Positions 47,825 to 62,012 of a DNA stretch of 64,000 bases are shown one piece after another. The DNA comes from Diogma glabrata. Its lineage: Eukaryota; Arthropoda; Insecta; Diptera; Cylindrotomidae. Position 1 is the first letter of the stretch. Each line of letters begins with the position of its first letter. The translations under genes were made by a program, and so were the position numbers. A model generated the notes under the pieces. The model had not been told where the DNA came from. It saw nothing but the letters and a program-made list of their open reading frames with translations, and ran no database searches. The stretch is taken from assembly GCA_963693315.1 (NCBI GenBank), contig OY856186.1, positions 71,480,128 to 71,544,127 on the forward strand, given 5' to 3'.

Positions 47825-48112
47825 AGACTTAAATGTTATTTAATAGAAATATTTTGTGTATTATTTCGGACGCTTTGTTACACTGGCAATTTCTACAATC
47901 AACCGTTGCAGTTTCTTAAGCTATTGGAAGAATATTCTAGATAGGAGTATTGTTTTCCTGTTGTTGTGAAATAGTAAAGGTGTTAAAGACTTAAAAATAT
48001 CTGATAATTTTTGTTTAGTAATCAGTGATTGAATCCAAAAGGAAATTTGGGAATAACACGTTTATCGAATTGAGAGTTACGCCAATTCGAAGGAAGATTG
48101 AAAATCGTGACA
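47825..48112 (+). repeat. LTR-like segment (R-U5-like), ends CGTGACA
   Basis: The plus-strand partner of 42490-42785: aataaag near 47820, shared internal words, and a 3' end cgtgaca. No primer-binding site or coding region could be tied to it. Confidence 0.4.
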
Positions 48113-51100
48113 ATTCAAAGTTTTAAATACAATATAACAGAAGTTGAATGAAGTTAATAACTATTTCCATGAACGAATTTGACTTTGGACTTATATCAGG
48201 AACTTTTTACTTCAAAACAATACTTGACAATACAATATTTGAAATTGATTATATTTAATTTTCACATAAACATAACGTGGGGTTGCCTCAACTACACTAT
48301 GTTGAAACAGGCTCGTAGTTCGATTCGCCAAGTTCGCTTTCTCGACGAGGTTTCAACCTTCGTATAGTGACATACAATAGAATTGTTGTAGAATGGGGTT
48401 GGCATACTCTTATTAAATCAAATTATGTCCACACCATACATGAAATAAATTTCATTAAATTTTGTACATGTCTAATTGATTCAGATCTCAAGATCACTCA
48501 AAAAAATAAAGGAAAATTTTACAAAATTTTTGGAGCCAAGCTCCATTTTCCCCGATTCAGATATTCGATTGTCCGCATACTCCTCCCAAACTATTAAAGA
48601 TATCCAAATGAAATTTTGCATGTAAGACGACATCTGCCCATAGATGCCCATAGATGGTTTACAAAAATATTGAAAATTAGACACGGAGGAATAATCACCG
48701 AAAAACGGTTCCCATAGACTTTCAATGGGAAAATTATCATCTTTATTTCTTTGCCGTTTTGTTAAAGTACTTTTTATTGACAAAATTCACGATACGATCG
48801 TTGTAGTCAGACATATCGGTTTCAAATCCGTTTAAAAAATGTTTCATTGATTTTCCACTAAATCTAGCTGCAATATTTACCAAACATTAAACTGTAGCGA
48901 TTTTGTAGTTCTTTTGGATTGTAACATATCTTCGGACATATCTTTTGGATTTGACATATCCTCGCTCCTTTTTATCAATTGCATTCTGCATTGGTCAACT
49001 AGTTATAAATATACAACTCACAAAATTTTTTGATAAAACTACATTTTTTTTCCTTCAAATCCAAAACTAATTTGTAACTCAAATAAATTTTTTGTTTTTT
49101 CAAATAATTTTTTTTTTATCTACAATATTTTTGGTAAACTTACAAAAAACTTTGTGAGTTGTATATTTATAAAAAATTTTTAAAAATTACTTATTTTTTT
49201 TTGAGTGATGGCATGGTGATTCGTAAAAAAATTATCAATTTGTAAACTTATAAATAAATATTGGTATTCGGTATACCGGCATTGAATGCCCTATTTATTT
49301 CCTTGAAGAACACGCTTTAAATACTTATAGAAAATAATTATTTAAGAAACTGTAGTTTAGTACAAATAGTAAACAAAAAGAGATCAACAAGATAACAAGC
49401 AATAAGAATTAATTTAAAAACAAGCCTGCGTCAGGCCATACCTTAGACAGAAGGTGAAAATGATAAAACTGAACCGATAATTTGTGCGGCAATTGAAAAG
49501 TAAAATTTTTGCTTAAAATGCATTGACTTTCAATATAAGCCTAGTACGTACAAAAATTTAGAGAGAGAGAACTGTGGTGACATGTTGTAGCATCACTTGT
49601 CTCCGCTTCGATAATGATCGATACTAATTCAACTAGATGAATTTATTTGTTAATTTTACAGTTTTCCTCAACATGATTTCAATCTAAAAATCGTGGAAAA
49701 TATTTGAATCATCAATTAAAATTATTACAATTTCAAGTTTGTTTATGTATCTGTTGACTGTCATTCGATGTGTTTTTCAGTGACAGCCATGCCATGTCAA
49801 TTAATTAAAATTTTGAATTAACTTGGTGTAATTGGAATTTCGAGATTATGAATGTTAATCTGTTTGCTAAGCCACTTGTGCAGAGTTTTCTTTTAACAAG
49901 AACTTCTTAAAATGTAATATTTTTTTTAACAGATTGTTGCAGAAAAGGCTTTCAATGATTTTTTATAATCTATAAGGAGTGGAATCCTTATGGTTGAACT
50001 TTCAAATGATTAGATTTTAATTTTTTGAAATTTATTGTTCAAAGTCATTGAAAATGTCGAATATCTTACTATTTTGATCTAATTCTATCCACTTGTACAA
50101 TTACTCAAATTAGCATGAATCGATAGAAATTGTAATAACGTGAGAATGTAACAATTGCAAAAACAAAAAATATTTTTAGACTCGCCAATTCTCCAATGAC
50201 ATTGCGCTTTCTATTTATTGTATAATGTTGCAATGAATTGAAAGCAGTTATAGATTTTTTTTTGTTTGTAAAAGCATCATGTTGAACTTTTTATTTGATG
50301 AGTTTTAATTGAAATGATTCAAAATCAGGGTAACACAGATTCCAAATGCCATATTTGGTAGTTATGATAGAATAAATAAAGTTTTAGTTGAAAGTTTTAA
50401 TTGAATCAAGTATACTAATGATAGTATCATTATGTTGCATCACAGTAATGAATTTTTTTATAAATGATATGAGAATTAAAAGTAGTCTATAATATAGTGT
50501 GCACTTTTCTTAAAATATTTGGTTTACATAAAGTATTGTTTAGTTCTTGTGTGCAGGTTGTAGGTGGTGACTTCGGGACAATCTCGTGCAATTAAGAAGA
50601 TTTTGTGTTAAGCAGTTAGGGTGAAAAAGTATAAAACGGATTATATCGCTTAACTGGAAAATAAGCTGAAAGGTTTTTTAGATAACAGTGATTATTAGCA
50701 TTCATCTGTTAAGTAAATATTGGTTGTTTTTTGTAATAGATGTCAATAGTTTCTGCTACAAAAATAGTGGTACACAGTTATCTTAATGAGTTTGTATAAA
50801 AGGCAACATTTTTGCCAAAAATTAGTGAGTTATAAAAGAACAATCATAAGTGAAAGTTATTTCAAAGAGAAATAACTATAAAAAAAAACATTCATCCAGG
50901 CGTTTTGAAATATTATTGAATTAAAGTAACAATAACGAAATCCAAAAAAAAAATTGTGACAATTATGAAAATCTTGTCTATTTCATACGATTGTCCGATC
51001 GATCTTGTTTCTATTGATCTAGTTTCAAACTAGATCGACCAGAAAATTGTATGAAACGCAAATGATTTTCTTAACTGTCAGCATTTTTTTGGATTCACTT

Positions 51101-52375
51101 CGTATTATTCATGATGGTATATTTTCCATCGGAGTGAATTCTGTGAAATCTCTCTCTGAATTAATTAAAGTAGTAATAGTTAAGGTAAACTGAATTTTGA
51201 CGAAAATAAATTTAAGTGTTTAAATAAGAAAATTTAAGTGATTATGTGAATACAAAACAATCAAGTGAAGTAAGAATTTTTGTAATAAGATAAAGTCTTA
51301 AGCGAATAAAGTTTCAGGTTTGGAACTTGAGATGGATTTAAAGGAACTAAATTCCTATATTTTAATAAAGAGTTGAAAAAGATAAATCCACCAACAACAG
51401 ATACCAAGGCTATGTTACGAAAATGATTAATAAATATTATGGAAGCAATCGGCTTCATTCCGGATAAACAACTTTCTGGATCGAATATATACTGTATGTA
51501 ATATCAGAATTTAAATAAATTTGGTGGAATAGAAGTAACGAAGCATTTTATACTATCAATAATCTAATACAATAATTACCATGAGCAAACGCGTTTTAAC
51601 ATAAGAGCAGATGTATCAAGGAAAAATAAAGAATGAGCAATATGCGCTAGCTAGATCAGTAAAACCAAAGAGGTACCAACTACCAATCAACAATCAACAA
51701 TTGTGAGAAAACTGTGAACATATCGGCTAGTCACTAGACAATTGCGTGTTAAAGTAGAGAAAATTGAAATACAGTGTCTTTTCATGAAGAACAGCCGGAG
51801 TTTAAAGTACTAACTAGTAAGGAAAATTCTCGACGAAAATCAGAAATGTCAATTAAAAGACAATTTCAAAGCGGAATTAGAAAATTAAATTGATTATAAA
51901 TAGCAGAAAAATCACTCTTGCAGAGAAAAGTGCATGCTTTATTCTTATATCAGAGGCTGCTGATATAAGAATAGGCCATGAAGTTAATAAGGCCGAAGTG
52001 ATTAGCAATAAATGGAAATGGAGTCTGGAAATGGAGTACTCACGTATGGGTCAAAGTGAAATATACCTTTCATATTAATGATGCAGAATTAACTGTGAGG
52101 CGAACTATATTGGAAAAGGTTTAAAGTAGGGAGGGGGAAAATAGAAAGCCTTTATAGATTATCAAGATTGTGATAAATATTTTAGAATACCGTTTAGAAC
52201 ACTCAACTTGTTAGATAGAACAAACACTCTCAAAAACGAGCAATCATCAAGAAATTTGCCCAACTAGCTAACATTGTAAAATGTAAACACCAAACCGAAG
52301 ATTTTTTTAGAGTTTGTCTTATGTTGGAGAAGCAGAAAGTGACTGATAGTCATCGGGTTTAAAATCTGGAAGCTT
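48113..52375. other. Long non-genic stretch with small hairpins
   Basis: About 4.2 kb with no supportable gene. A miRNA-precursor-like imperfect hairpin lies at 50981-51056 (arms tttcatacgattgtcc and aaaattgtatgaaa) and a perfect 13-bp hairpin near 51938-51970 (attcttatatcag). The 100-codon minus frame at 48481-48783 has no recognisable domain. Confidence 0.45.
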
Positions 52376-52659
52376 GTATCTATGTGTGAAGGCAAAATGC
52401 CAGAGCCCAATAACTTTTGTTTTTCTGACAGAATTTTCTCTTTTCAACATTAATCGTCATAATCGCTACTTGCAAGTGACTCAAAACGTCGGCTATAACT
52501 AATATGTGCTCTTCGAATACTTCCAATACTTTTAATAAACCGTTGAGATAGATCGTGATTCTTTTGTATAAATAATAAGGAATCACATATTGTATCAACA
52601 TACACATAGTCGTGAGAGAATTGCCTAAGTTCAACGGGGTCATCTTGAAAGCTGATACC
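52376..52659 (-). pseudogene. Ty3/Gypsy reverse transcriptase, 3' part
   Basis: The minus-strand translation includes FKMTPLNLGNSLTTMCMLI, IYLNGLLKVLEVFEEHILVI and MTINVEKRKFCQ, matching the order of Gypsy RT around the Y-x-D-D box. Here that box reads Y-L-N-G, so the active site is lost. Its other half lies at 55334-55740 beyond the inserted element. Confidence 0.75.
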
Positions 52660-52989
52660 AGGCCCGACAAACATTCTGTGCATGGTGCACGAGTCTATGC
52701 ACATTTCGTGCACTTTTTTATTTGACTAATTTTTATGTTTTTTTTTTAAATATTTTGAAGTTGTAAAATGCAAATGTACGTTTGTGATTGCATTTGTAAA
52801 TGAGGCGTTCATTTTTCGCCATTTTTTGAACGATACTATTTAAATGAAACAAAATAAGAAATCAAAAAATTTAAATATTTTTCTTACACATAAAAAAAAA
52901 TTAATTTTCCATAATTTTCTTCATATTATAGAACAATAAATGTATTTTATTTAGATTTAATTTATTAGTAAACCGACATAAAATAAAAA

Positions 52990-53925
52990 AACTTAAAAAA
53001 AAAAAAATAGAACTGACTTCAGAAAAAAACAAAAGAGGCACAAAAAAGTGAAAAATAACTCAATTGTTGCTTTTAGAAACAAAAATACTTTACATTTTGA
53101 CTAATTTAATTTAATTATACCTTACTATAGACAAAAAAATTACGCTATTATACAAAGTTACTATATTAAAATAGTTACTTTTGATTATAATTATTATAGT
53201 TATTATAGTTGTTATTATGGTTATTATATTTTAAAAGTTATTTGTAGTACAAAACTGTTGGAAAATGCCAAGCCCGAGACATATTAGTCGATTTTTCGTC
53301 AATGTGGCACCGACTTCGAACAGTTTTGTACTACAAATAACTTTTAAAATATAATAACTATTATAACAACTATAATAATTATAATCAAAAGTAACTATTT
53401 TAATATAGTAACTTTGTATAATAGCGTAATTTTTTTGTCTATAGTAAGGTATAATTAAATTAAATTAATCAAAATGTAACGTATTTTTGTTTCTAAAAGC
53501 AACAATTGAGTTATATTTCACTTTCTTGTGCCGCTTTTGTTTTTTCTGAAGTCGGTTCTATTTTTTTTTTAAAGTTTTTTTAATTTTTTTATTTTTAGTA
53601 TAGTGAAATATTCCGTGATAGAAAATTATTTACGATAACCTTGACAAGTATAGTAATATAATACTGCCCAAAACATCTAAACAGATTAATATGTTTTGAC
53701 GAAATCAGCGAAAATGCATTAAAAATATGGTTTTTTCTAATTTTCTGAATAACGGTATTTTTCACATCATAGAAAAAATTATGGTACCCTCTGGGAATGA
53801 ACCCAAAAAGAATAAAATTTAAATCATCCAAATCCAACGAGGCGTTTTTGAGAAATCGGTGTACATACTTAAAAAAAACCTACAATGAAACACAGAACCT
53901 CCTTCTTTTTTGAAGTCGGTTCAAA
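52990..53925. repeat. CCGACTTC foldback element, copy B
   Basis: The reverse-orientation copy of 34136-35145: foldback arms about 53005-53260 and 53310-53560, then the leader ending cttcttttttgaagtcggtt. The loop matches copy A in reverse. Confidence 0.75.
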
Positions 53926-53999
53926 AAAAATCGGGCAGGTGCGAATATACCTCGCTCGCCGTGGGTTCCGTGTATATAATAATATTCTACGAAGATGAA

Positions 54000-54890
54000 C
54001 TATTTCTTAAAACACAAATTGTAGAAATAAATCAAAAACGGTACTTTCGCAAATTACTAAAACAAATGGTTTTGAACTTGAAAAAAGTTCTCCTTTCATA
54101 TGACTTATGAAGACCAAACATTTTTTTTTGAAATTTCTTATCTCAACCAAAGAACATTTGAAATGATGAACCGACCGCTACAGTTTTCGTTCAATCTTTA
54201 CAACATTACCTTGAATTTTTTAAATTTTTCGCTTCTGTAATACAATAACAAAAAATTCACATTTTCAAATATAAGTCGAAAACTGTGCTTTCGAAAACTA
54301 TAACAAAAATTGTTTTTACATACAAAAAAAAATCACCTTTCATATGATACTTGACATTATCAAAAATAATTTTTTTTCGAAATTTCGACTCTCAACCTCC
54401 ACAGAACATTTGAAATTATAACAACCACATAAATGTTTTGTTTCTTTTCTTAAGCAAAAGTGCTACAACCGTGAATTTTTTAAAAAATTTTCTTTTGTAA
54501 TGTTCGTAGATAAGAGGGGACGGACAAAAAAAATTCACATTTGCGAAAATAAGTCGAAAACTGCTTTCGAAAACTACAAAAAAATTGTTTTGACGTACAA
54601 AAAAAATCACATTTCATATAACACCCCACTTGATATGATCAGAAATAATTTTTTTTCGACATTTCAACCCCTTTCAAATAACGTATTAAAAGATGTCTGG
54701 GTATAGTTTGTGTTTAATCTTTAAAATATTTCCTCTAAGCCTTAATTTTTCAAATACATTTTCTAGCTGTAGAAATTTGTTAGTACTTAAAGTTTGTGAG
54801 AAAATCTATTATGTAGAAATTCGGACAGACGCTGAAGTCTCACCAATAGGGTACCGCTTTTACTTTTTCAAAGTACGGAACCCTAAAAAG
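54000..54890. repeat. Degenerate repeats of about 250-285 bp plus tacggaaccctaaaaag end
   Basis: The blocks aattcacattt..aaataagtcgaaaactg (near 54250 and 54530) and tttttcgaaatttc...aacatttgaaat (near 54125, 54370, 54655) recur. The unit region ends with agtacggaaccctaaaaagg, a phrase widespread in insect repeats. Confidence 0.55.
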
Positions 54891-55333
54891 GACAAACAAA
54901 AAATATCAAATAAATAGATATAGTAATTTTTTTGAATCACTAAAATTAATTACTCAAAGCGCCCGTTTGTTTTTTGTGAATTTTCTTATTAACCTTCACA
55001 AAACAATTTCTTTCGCACAAAATTTTAGGGGAAAATAAAGTAAAATTCATCAATAATATCATCGTAATAATAACGAAAGTCATATTATCTCATAAAAAGT
55101 TAAATGAAACCAGTCATTTTAGAAAATGTTAAACTGTTCTTTTACTCTCCATTTTTTATTGTTTGTTTTTAATTCTTATCATTAAATAAATTTTGTTTTG
55201 TGAAATCCGCACGTTATGGTGCACATCATGTGCATGACATGTATTATGCACAATTTTATGCACGGGGATTTTGTAACATGTACAATTTCCATGCACATTT
55301 TACGCAAATTTTACAGAATAGTTTTACGGGAGG

Positions 55334-55740
55334 GTCGCTCTGAAATATCATTTGTACTTCTAACGCTTTTTCAAGTTTAAGCATGATATGTATTTTGTAT
55401 TGTTCAGACTGCTCAGTAGTCTATCAATAATTAGTATTGTATCGGATAGGATATTTTTTCGGATGAAGGCATTTAGTTTACGCACATCAGGAAAAGCCAA
55501 ATTTTTTGTTTGCCTTCCGAACTAATGTCATCAGCGAGCACCACGGGCTCTCACTATCCTCTATAACTCTTAAATCCAGAGCGAGTTCCAAGTCGATCTC
55601 TTTTTAAACAGCTGGCGACAAAGGATGATAACGCTGCTTAATAGATGTCGTCTCGCCTGTCTTCATGTTTTGAGATATCAACGTCCTTTGACAAGCCCCA
55701 ATCTACAACTGAAAACCACAGGAAGCTATTTTTTCTGAAC
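55334..55740 (-). pseudogene. Ty3/Gypsy polyprotein: RT N-terminal part
   Basis: The minus-strand translation gives KTGETTSIKQRYHPLSPAV, a stop, then IEDSESPWCSLMTLVRKANK and LLSSLNNTKYISCLNLKKA. These are the opening motifs of a Gypsy RT. Stops and frameshifts are present. It continues in the block at 52376-52659. Possible protease/gag remains extend to about 57000 but are too decayed to call. Confidence 0.7.
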
Positions 55741-58265
55741 TGATGATTAATGATATTATTTAAACTTCATGCTCAGTGGCTATGGGTTGAAAAACAATAT
55801 CGTCCACGAACATTGGTTTAATTTATTTTTCTTCATTTTTTACATCACAAACTTTTTCCAAAAACCTATAGAAAAAGTTAAGAGGCTTGCAATCTTTACG
55901 CTGGTGTATGTTGTCATATTTCTGCATCACTGTCTCGTCTATACTAATTTCGGAAGATAAGACATCGTTAGCAAATAGCAATATACTTTAGTGCAAAATC
56001 TACAACGTTGCCTGTTATTCCAAAAGTGCTCATTGGTTTGACAGAATCAGTTAGACATATATGGGATGCTTTGGACTGAGCTAATTTGCAAAATCTAGGT
56101 TCAGGTTGGCAGAAGAGTTGAGCGTCTGAGCTCTGGGGTGTATATTAAACAGGAAGTTTGGCTTCTCAGAACTTCTGACTTCTAGTTGGGAGTTTCACGA
56201 AAATCGTGATGTATATTTAGAATAATTTTACTAAGGTATCTCTGACGTGACACACTCAAAACAAAAAATAAGCCTAAACTAGTGATAGATGTACGGTTGA
56301 ATTATATCCATGGATATACCTTTCAATGCATTGGATATAATTCAAGTGCAAAATAAGATGAGTGAACATTCTCGCTGGTTTTTATAGTTTTTATTGGTTC
56401 AAAAACTCAATGCCAAATTTCTCATTGTATAGATTCGATATACCGATCCTTGGAAAGGTTTACTCAACGGCCAATGATAAATCAAAGCAAAATATATGCA
56501 ATTTCTAGGATAAGACAATTCCTGTTCCATTTATCTTCGATCGACAAACATTGATTCACAAGATGACTTTCCGTATGTATCGTTTGTCCAACCATAGCAG
56601 CTTGTAGAGTAGGATGAATATTCATAAGTTTTATGAAGAACTCTTTCAATCACTGTTTTATACTTTCAAAGCACGTCGAATGTCAAAACCATTTAACCGG
56701 GCTCTGAAATCTTTGCATTATAAATTGGAGACTGTCTCTCAGAAAACTACACTATTCTGTTCTCGATACGTCTAATACCACTAATGGGCATCGCCTGTAA
56801 GCAACGTGCAAAATTCAAAGCGAAAAATAAATTGTTAAATTGCTATACCCTTTCCGACTCACTGGATCTACCTTTGTGTTGCTGCGCAGGGACAGGGTTG
56901 TAAACATCTCCTCGTGATGGATTAGCAACTGGTGGTGGATTAACAATATCCTGATAAATTTGGTATAGGCTGAGAGAATAGAATTTCAGGAATCGATTGA
57001 CAGTTTGGAATTTTTAGTAATGCGGCTGCAATTCTGGAGTTTTTGGTTAAGACGGAAGGCTTGGAATGTTCGCTTCAAATTTTTCGTATAGGTTGTAAAT
57101 TCTGCTATTTCGAGGTAATATTGTGTTTTCGGAATGTTAACTAATCCTGGATTTCTCTATACTATACTACTGAGCCATGGTTAGAATTCCATATTTGATT
57201 GCAAACGCTATATATATTCGGGTTGTAGGGCTTATTACAGCGAGGGTATTGTTAAAGAAAATATATTGCTTGAAACCCTCATTGCAAATCTTGATGAACT
57301 GACCATACATTTGATCTATCTATCGAATTCGTATTAGTAGAGCGTATCGAGGTGTCTGGTGTTTTGTCATCCAAAACCAAATATGTTTTTGAAAAACTGT
57401 AAGTAGGAGTACTAAAATTAAGTTTAATGAAATGTATACACGGGCCCAAGAATTACAAGAGCCCTTCCGCCAAGCTTAACAAAATATTCTAATGGACGAT
57501 TAAACAAGAAGTTGCGTTTGTGAGTGATTCAAGCAACGAAAGTATTTGTTATGAGTTATGACAAAATTCAATATGAGAACCTCCTACTGTAAGAGTGGTC
57601 AGAAAATATGGAAAAATACCAACTCAAACGGCACTAGAAAGTAAATCAAAATTACAACCAAAGTGGGCATTAAATTTAATTCTCTAATACGTACTAAAGA
57701 AAACAGTTGTACTTGTACACCTTTGCATGAAATTTAAAGTAGTTTTAAAAACTAAATTTAGTTTCATATAATTATATAATTTTTTTTATTGCTTTAAAAA
57801 ATAACAATAAATAGTTTAAAAATAACTAAGATATAAACATTAAAAATATAAGAATTTTTTATTGCGACATAGGTGACATAAAATTAATGTGACCAACAAA
57901 GTATAATTTGTGCGATTTTTAACAAAATTAAATAACCATTCATTGACCACAGAAATAAATGACATGGGTGTTAAGGTGGTATAAGTTCATTCAAAATTAA
58001 ATAACGTTAAAAATAAAGTTTCTTGTTTACTGTGTTGGATGAATTCTTATATTACGATGACTGATTCTTTTATGAAAAAAAAAGTTTATTTCATTTTGTT
58101 AGAGGTAAGGCTGAGTTGAGTCACTGATTCGCCGATGTGATGTCGTATATCCTGATTCTAACTTTTAATATTGTTTTATCTGTTTTTATATGTTAGCTCT
58201 TTTTAATGTTTTGCATGTTTTTGTTCTTAAAAAACAAGTGTTTTTATTTTATTATTTATTTACAA
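55741..58265. other. Non-genic; possible Gypsy 5' remains
   Basis: The minus-strand peptide pieces near 56880-56960 (proline/glutamine-rich) could be gag-like, but nothing is definite. No other gene is seen. Confidence 0.3.
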
Positions 58266-58267
58266 GC

Positions 58268-58543
<276 letters not shown>

Positions 58544-61500
58544 TGCGATGTCATGGTAATTCGCACACCATACGAGATCAGCCATTTTTATATAGTGTAA
58601 AAATGGAAATGTTCCATATAGCAGGTAGTTTCTCTTGGTCCTAGATTGCTATCTGTATATAATAGGTGAGACAAGAGGTGACACCTGGCGATTGGCCGTT
58701 TTTGAGTTTGTTGATGGCGTCTTCCACTTCTGTTACTGTGGGGTAAAAGAAAGTAATATTCTCATTTATAAAAATGTTATAACCGACCAATTACTCGAAT
58801 AAAATGAAGTTCATCCGTCATATTTAGTAGACCTTGCAAGTGGGATAGCCTGACTGGTAAGTGTGAAATTTTATTTTGTACTTTGTAATGGTATTTTTTT
58901 TAATTTGTTAAAATATGTTAATGTAGATCTTTTGCAGTAAAAATATCATAAGACACTAAAATTCAATTTTTATGTCAGATTTTTTGGTTAATTAACAGAC
59001 TAATTAGTTTTTTTTAATTAAATAAATAAAAAACAATAAACAGCATCATTTCTTGTTGTACGAATCACAAAACTATAAACAAAATCCGATTGACAAAAGT
59101 GTAGATCGCAACAAATGAGAATATTTATTAATTTTGCATGCATTTATTTTGTATTATAGCTAGCCGTTTGATCCAAGATAATACTACATGTATAGTTTCA
59201 AGCTGCCATCAGCATGTAAAACAAACGTCTTCTCAAAACACAAACTTAATTTCAAATTTTTGCTTTAATTTCCGTTTTTGTCAAGCTCGTTAGCTATTTT
59301 ACTAACAAACGTTTGTTTCGAGTCAACAAAAGATTTAATTCAAATATTAATAATCATTTAATTAATTTTATGATTTGCAAAATAAATGTTTGTGATCAAC
59401 AACCATTGTCTATTAAAAACCCCAGATAAATAATGAATATGTGCGGTCAATTGTTTTCCTTAAAAAAACCCAGATAAGCAATAAAAAATTTGTGGTTATA
59501 TTTTTTCAAAGCATAAGAAGCCGGATAAACAATTATGCTATATTTTTAAGCTTATTCCACATACATATCTACATACACACATAATACATATGTATTGATA
59601 AAAATTATTCAAATTAAGAACGTTTTTGATTTTTTCTTAGATTCTTAAAGATTAAACTAAGATTTTTAATCACGATTGACCATGCAGTTTCGTTTTTTGA
59701 TTACTGCGAATAAATTAATTTTGTCAAAGTTTTGTAAGATTCCCAATCAATTAACTGTTTATAGTTTTCGTTAATCAAGTTAATTGAACATGAGGGTCAA
59801 CATGACCAATTTCTTCATAATAGTTTATAAATAGTAATGTGTAATATATGTATATAAATAACTAATCAATTTCGTTAACAAAAAATTGCTTAATCTTCTT
59901 TGTTCCTGTTATTTAATTTCTTAAGTAATAGTTGTCAGATTGGTTTTACAAATAGGTCAAATTACGGTTAGCAAAGTTTTATAAATTATGTAAAACGCTT
60001 AGTATATAGAACAAATAATATTTTTTTAATGTTCCAAAACCCCCTATATGGAAGTCTTCTTCATTTTTTTGCACAGTAAAAATCGTGCGTGAACTTGTAG
60101 CGCCATTTTGAAATTAAAACTCAAAATAAAAAATTCAAAAAATTTAATCAACAGCACTAATCCAATTTTTTGCATATGGCAATGTTCATTGTTTATTGTA
60201 GGGCTATGATTAAGGAGGTTTTGAATGTTCTATAAGCCGATATTCTAAATCTAAATAAAACCAACTTTCTCAATCACATCAAACATAAGATCGGATATTC
60301 TGAAGCAAATTTATGTATAAAGAAATAATCAAATCTACGAATATTTGTTATTAAATTAACTAAAATGACTAGTTGCTATTAGAAAGAAGTATCATTTTAC
60401 TATTTTATTCCATCACGATGCTGAAAGTTACGTAATTACAAATATGTAATTTTAGTTTTTAAAAACATGAAAAGAATGTGTTGTAACGGGCAGGCCAACA
60501 AAATTGTCTTTGTCTGACACTTTTTGGAGAAAAAATCACATGAGTAAATTACGAAAATAAAAAGTTTGTATGAGATACGTCCGGTTTGTAAAAGACAAAT
60601 TAATTAAATTATTTTATGTGCTAATGTCTAAATTAAAAACCTGATTAATGAATTATGAGAGGTTAAAATAGTAAAATTTAAAGTTATTGGAATTTCATTA
60701 GAAAATTATAGAACCGTAAGCTTGGTGGTAACTACAATTCAGTATTTTAAAAATAATTTTGTAATAAGGATCTACATAAATAATCGAGAACTTATGAACT
60801 TTTTCTGATCCTTGATAGTTGACTTATCTATCATTCTTAACACATTTAACAGCATATAGATAGACAGTAAAAATATTGGCAACGCTGATGCATAAACTGA
60901 TTAGTGTTGAACCAGTTCTGGAAACAATGTGTTCTGGAAATTTCTGGCAACAAAACATTTTCATTTATGTCTAACTGTACCCATAGGGTTTTTAGTTATA
61001 ATTTAAAATAGTTATTGCAATAAAACAACAACAAATATAATTTAAATTCTAACTTTAAGAAAAAGTTGTTTGAAAAATCCACAAACTGTTTGTAAAAATA
61101 AATGTTTCTTAATAAAAATTTATGTGTTGTATATACGTTTGCTGGGTGATTGATCTATTTAAAATGTTGAAGTTTTGACCAATGTCCAGAAACGCTATAA
61201 AACAAAAAAAGTGAATAAATCATCATTATAAACTGTTCTCTTTGCACCTTAGTCCTTCAAACGTTCGGAGAAGTCTTGTTAGTTTCAAATAAGTCAAAGA
61301 GATTTTCTGTTGCAAATGACTTTCGTTAGGAAATACGTAACATTCCTACTCGTTTTTTAATATTTACTTCTAGTTTTTTAATTACATAAAAATTGGTACT
61401 AAAATTAATTTACATTATTTATACTAATGGTTTAGTTGTTCAAATGACAACAATTGACAAAATTGAATGGAATTACTATAGATTATTCTGAAATTTATAT

Positions 61501-61654
61501 AGATTTATGGAATATTCTCAGTACTTTGGGATCGCTGAAACGCCAAACAATAAAATCGCTCAAGAATAGCAAAATACTGCAATAAAAATAAATGTCGATG
61601 GAAACTTTTTCAGAAAAAAATGAACCTCTGTCTAATTGTCTAAGAAACTAATAC
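58544..61654. other. AT-rich non-genic region
   Basis: Three kilobases with no supportable gene, RNA or clear repeat. Confidence 0.45.
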
Positions 61655-62012
61655 TAAAAAATAAACTTAAAAAAACCGACTTAAAAAACAAGAACAAACA
61701 CAAAAAAGTGAAAAATAACTCAATTACGACTTTTAGAGACGAAAAACAGACTAATTTGTTTCGAGCTTGACACCGACTTCCAACAGTAAAATAAAATAGT
61801 AAAGTTTTTTCCAATTTTCTGAAAAATGTTGTTTTCACGTCATAGAGAAAAATATGGGACCACCTCGGAATCTATCTTAATAGAATACAATTTGGAATTT
61901 ACAATACAACCATCCAAATCGAATATGCCATTTTCGAGATATCGGTGAACATACATAAGAAACCCACAATGAAACATAGAACCCACCTTTTTCCGGAAGT
62001 CGGAAAAAAAAT
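61655..62012. repeat. CCGACTTC element, copy C (partial)
   Basis: Starts aaaaaaccgacttaaaaaac and ends cggaagtcgg. It shares aaaaaagtgaaaaataactcaatt and gaaacccacaatgaaac with copies A and B, but most of the foldback centre is missing. Confidence 0.6.

Larger units (their letters stand above)
52663..55330. mobile_element. CCCG-ended element, copy 2, inserted in Gypsy RT
   Basis: Ends are cccgacaaac and gttttacggg, with agg on both sides (52660-52662; 55331-55333). Outer parts match copy 1 (gtgcatggtgcacgag; gtgcacatcatgtgcatgacatg). The larger size comes from nested repeats at 52990-54890. It divides one Gypsy RT coding region, so it inserted after the Gypsy. Confidence 0.75.

Noticed and set aside
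48481..48783. 100-residue minus-strand frame
   Set aside because: No domain, no neighbouring exon-like blocks, and the DNA reads like an old dispersed repeat.
52450..52713. 87-residue frame near the Gypsy RT
   Set aside because: Alternate frame over the RT remnant that also runs across the element joint.
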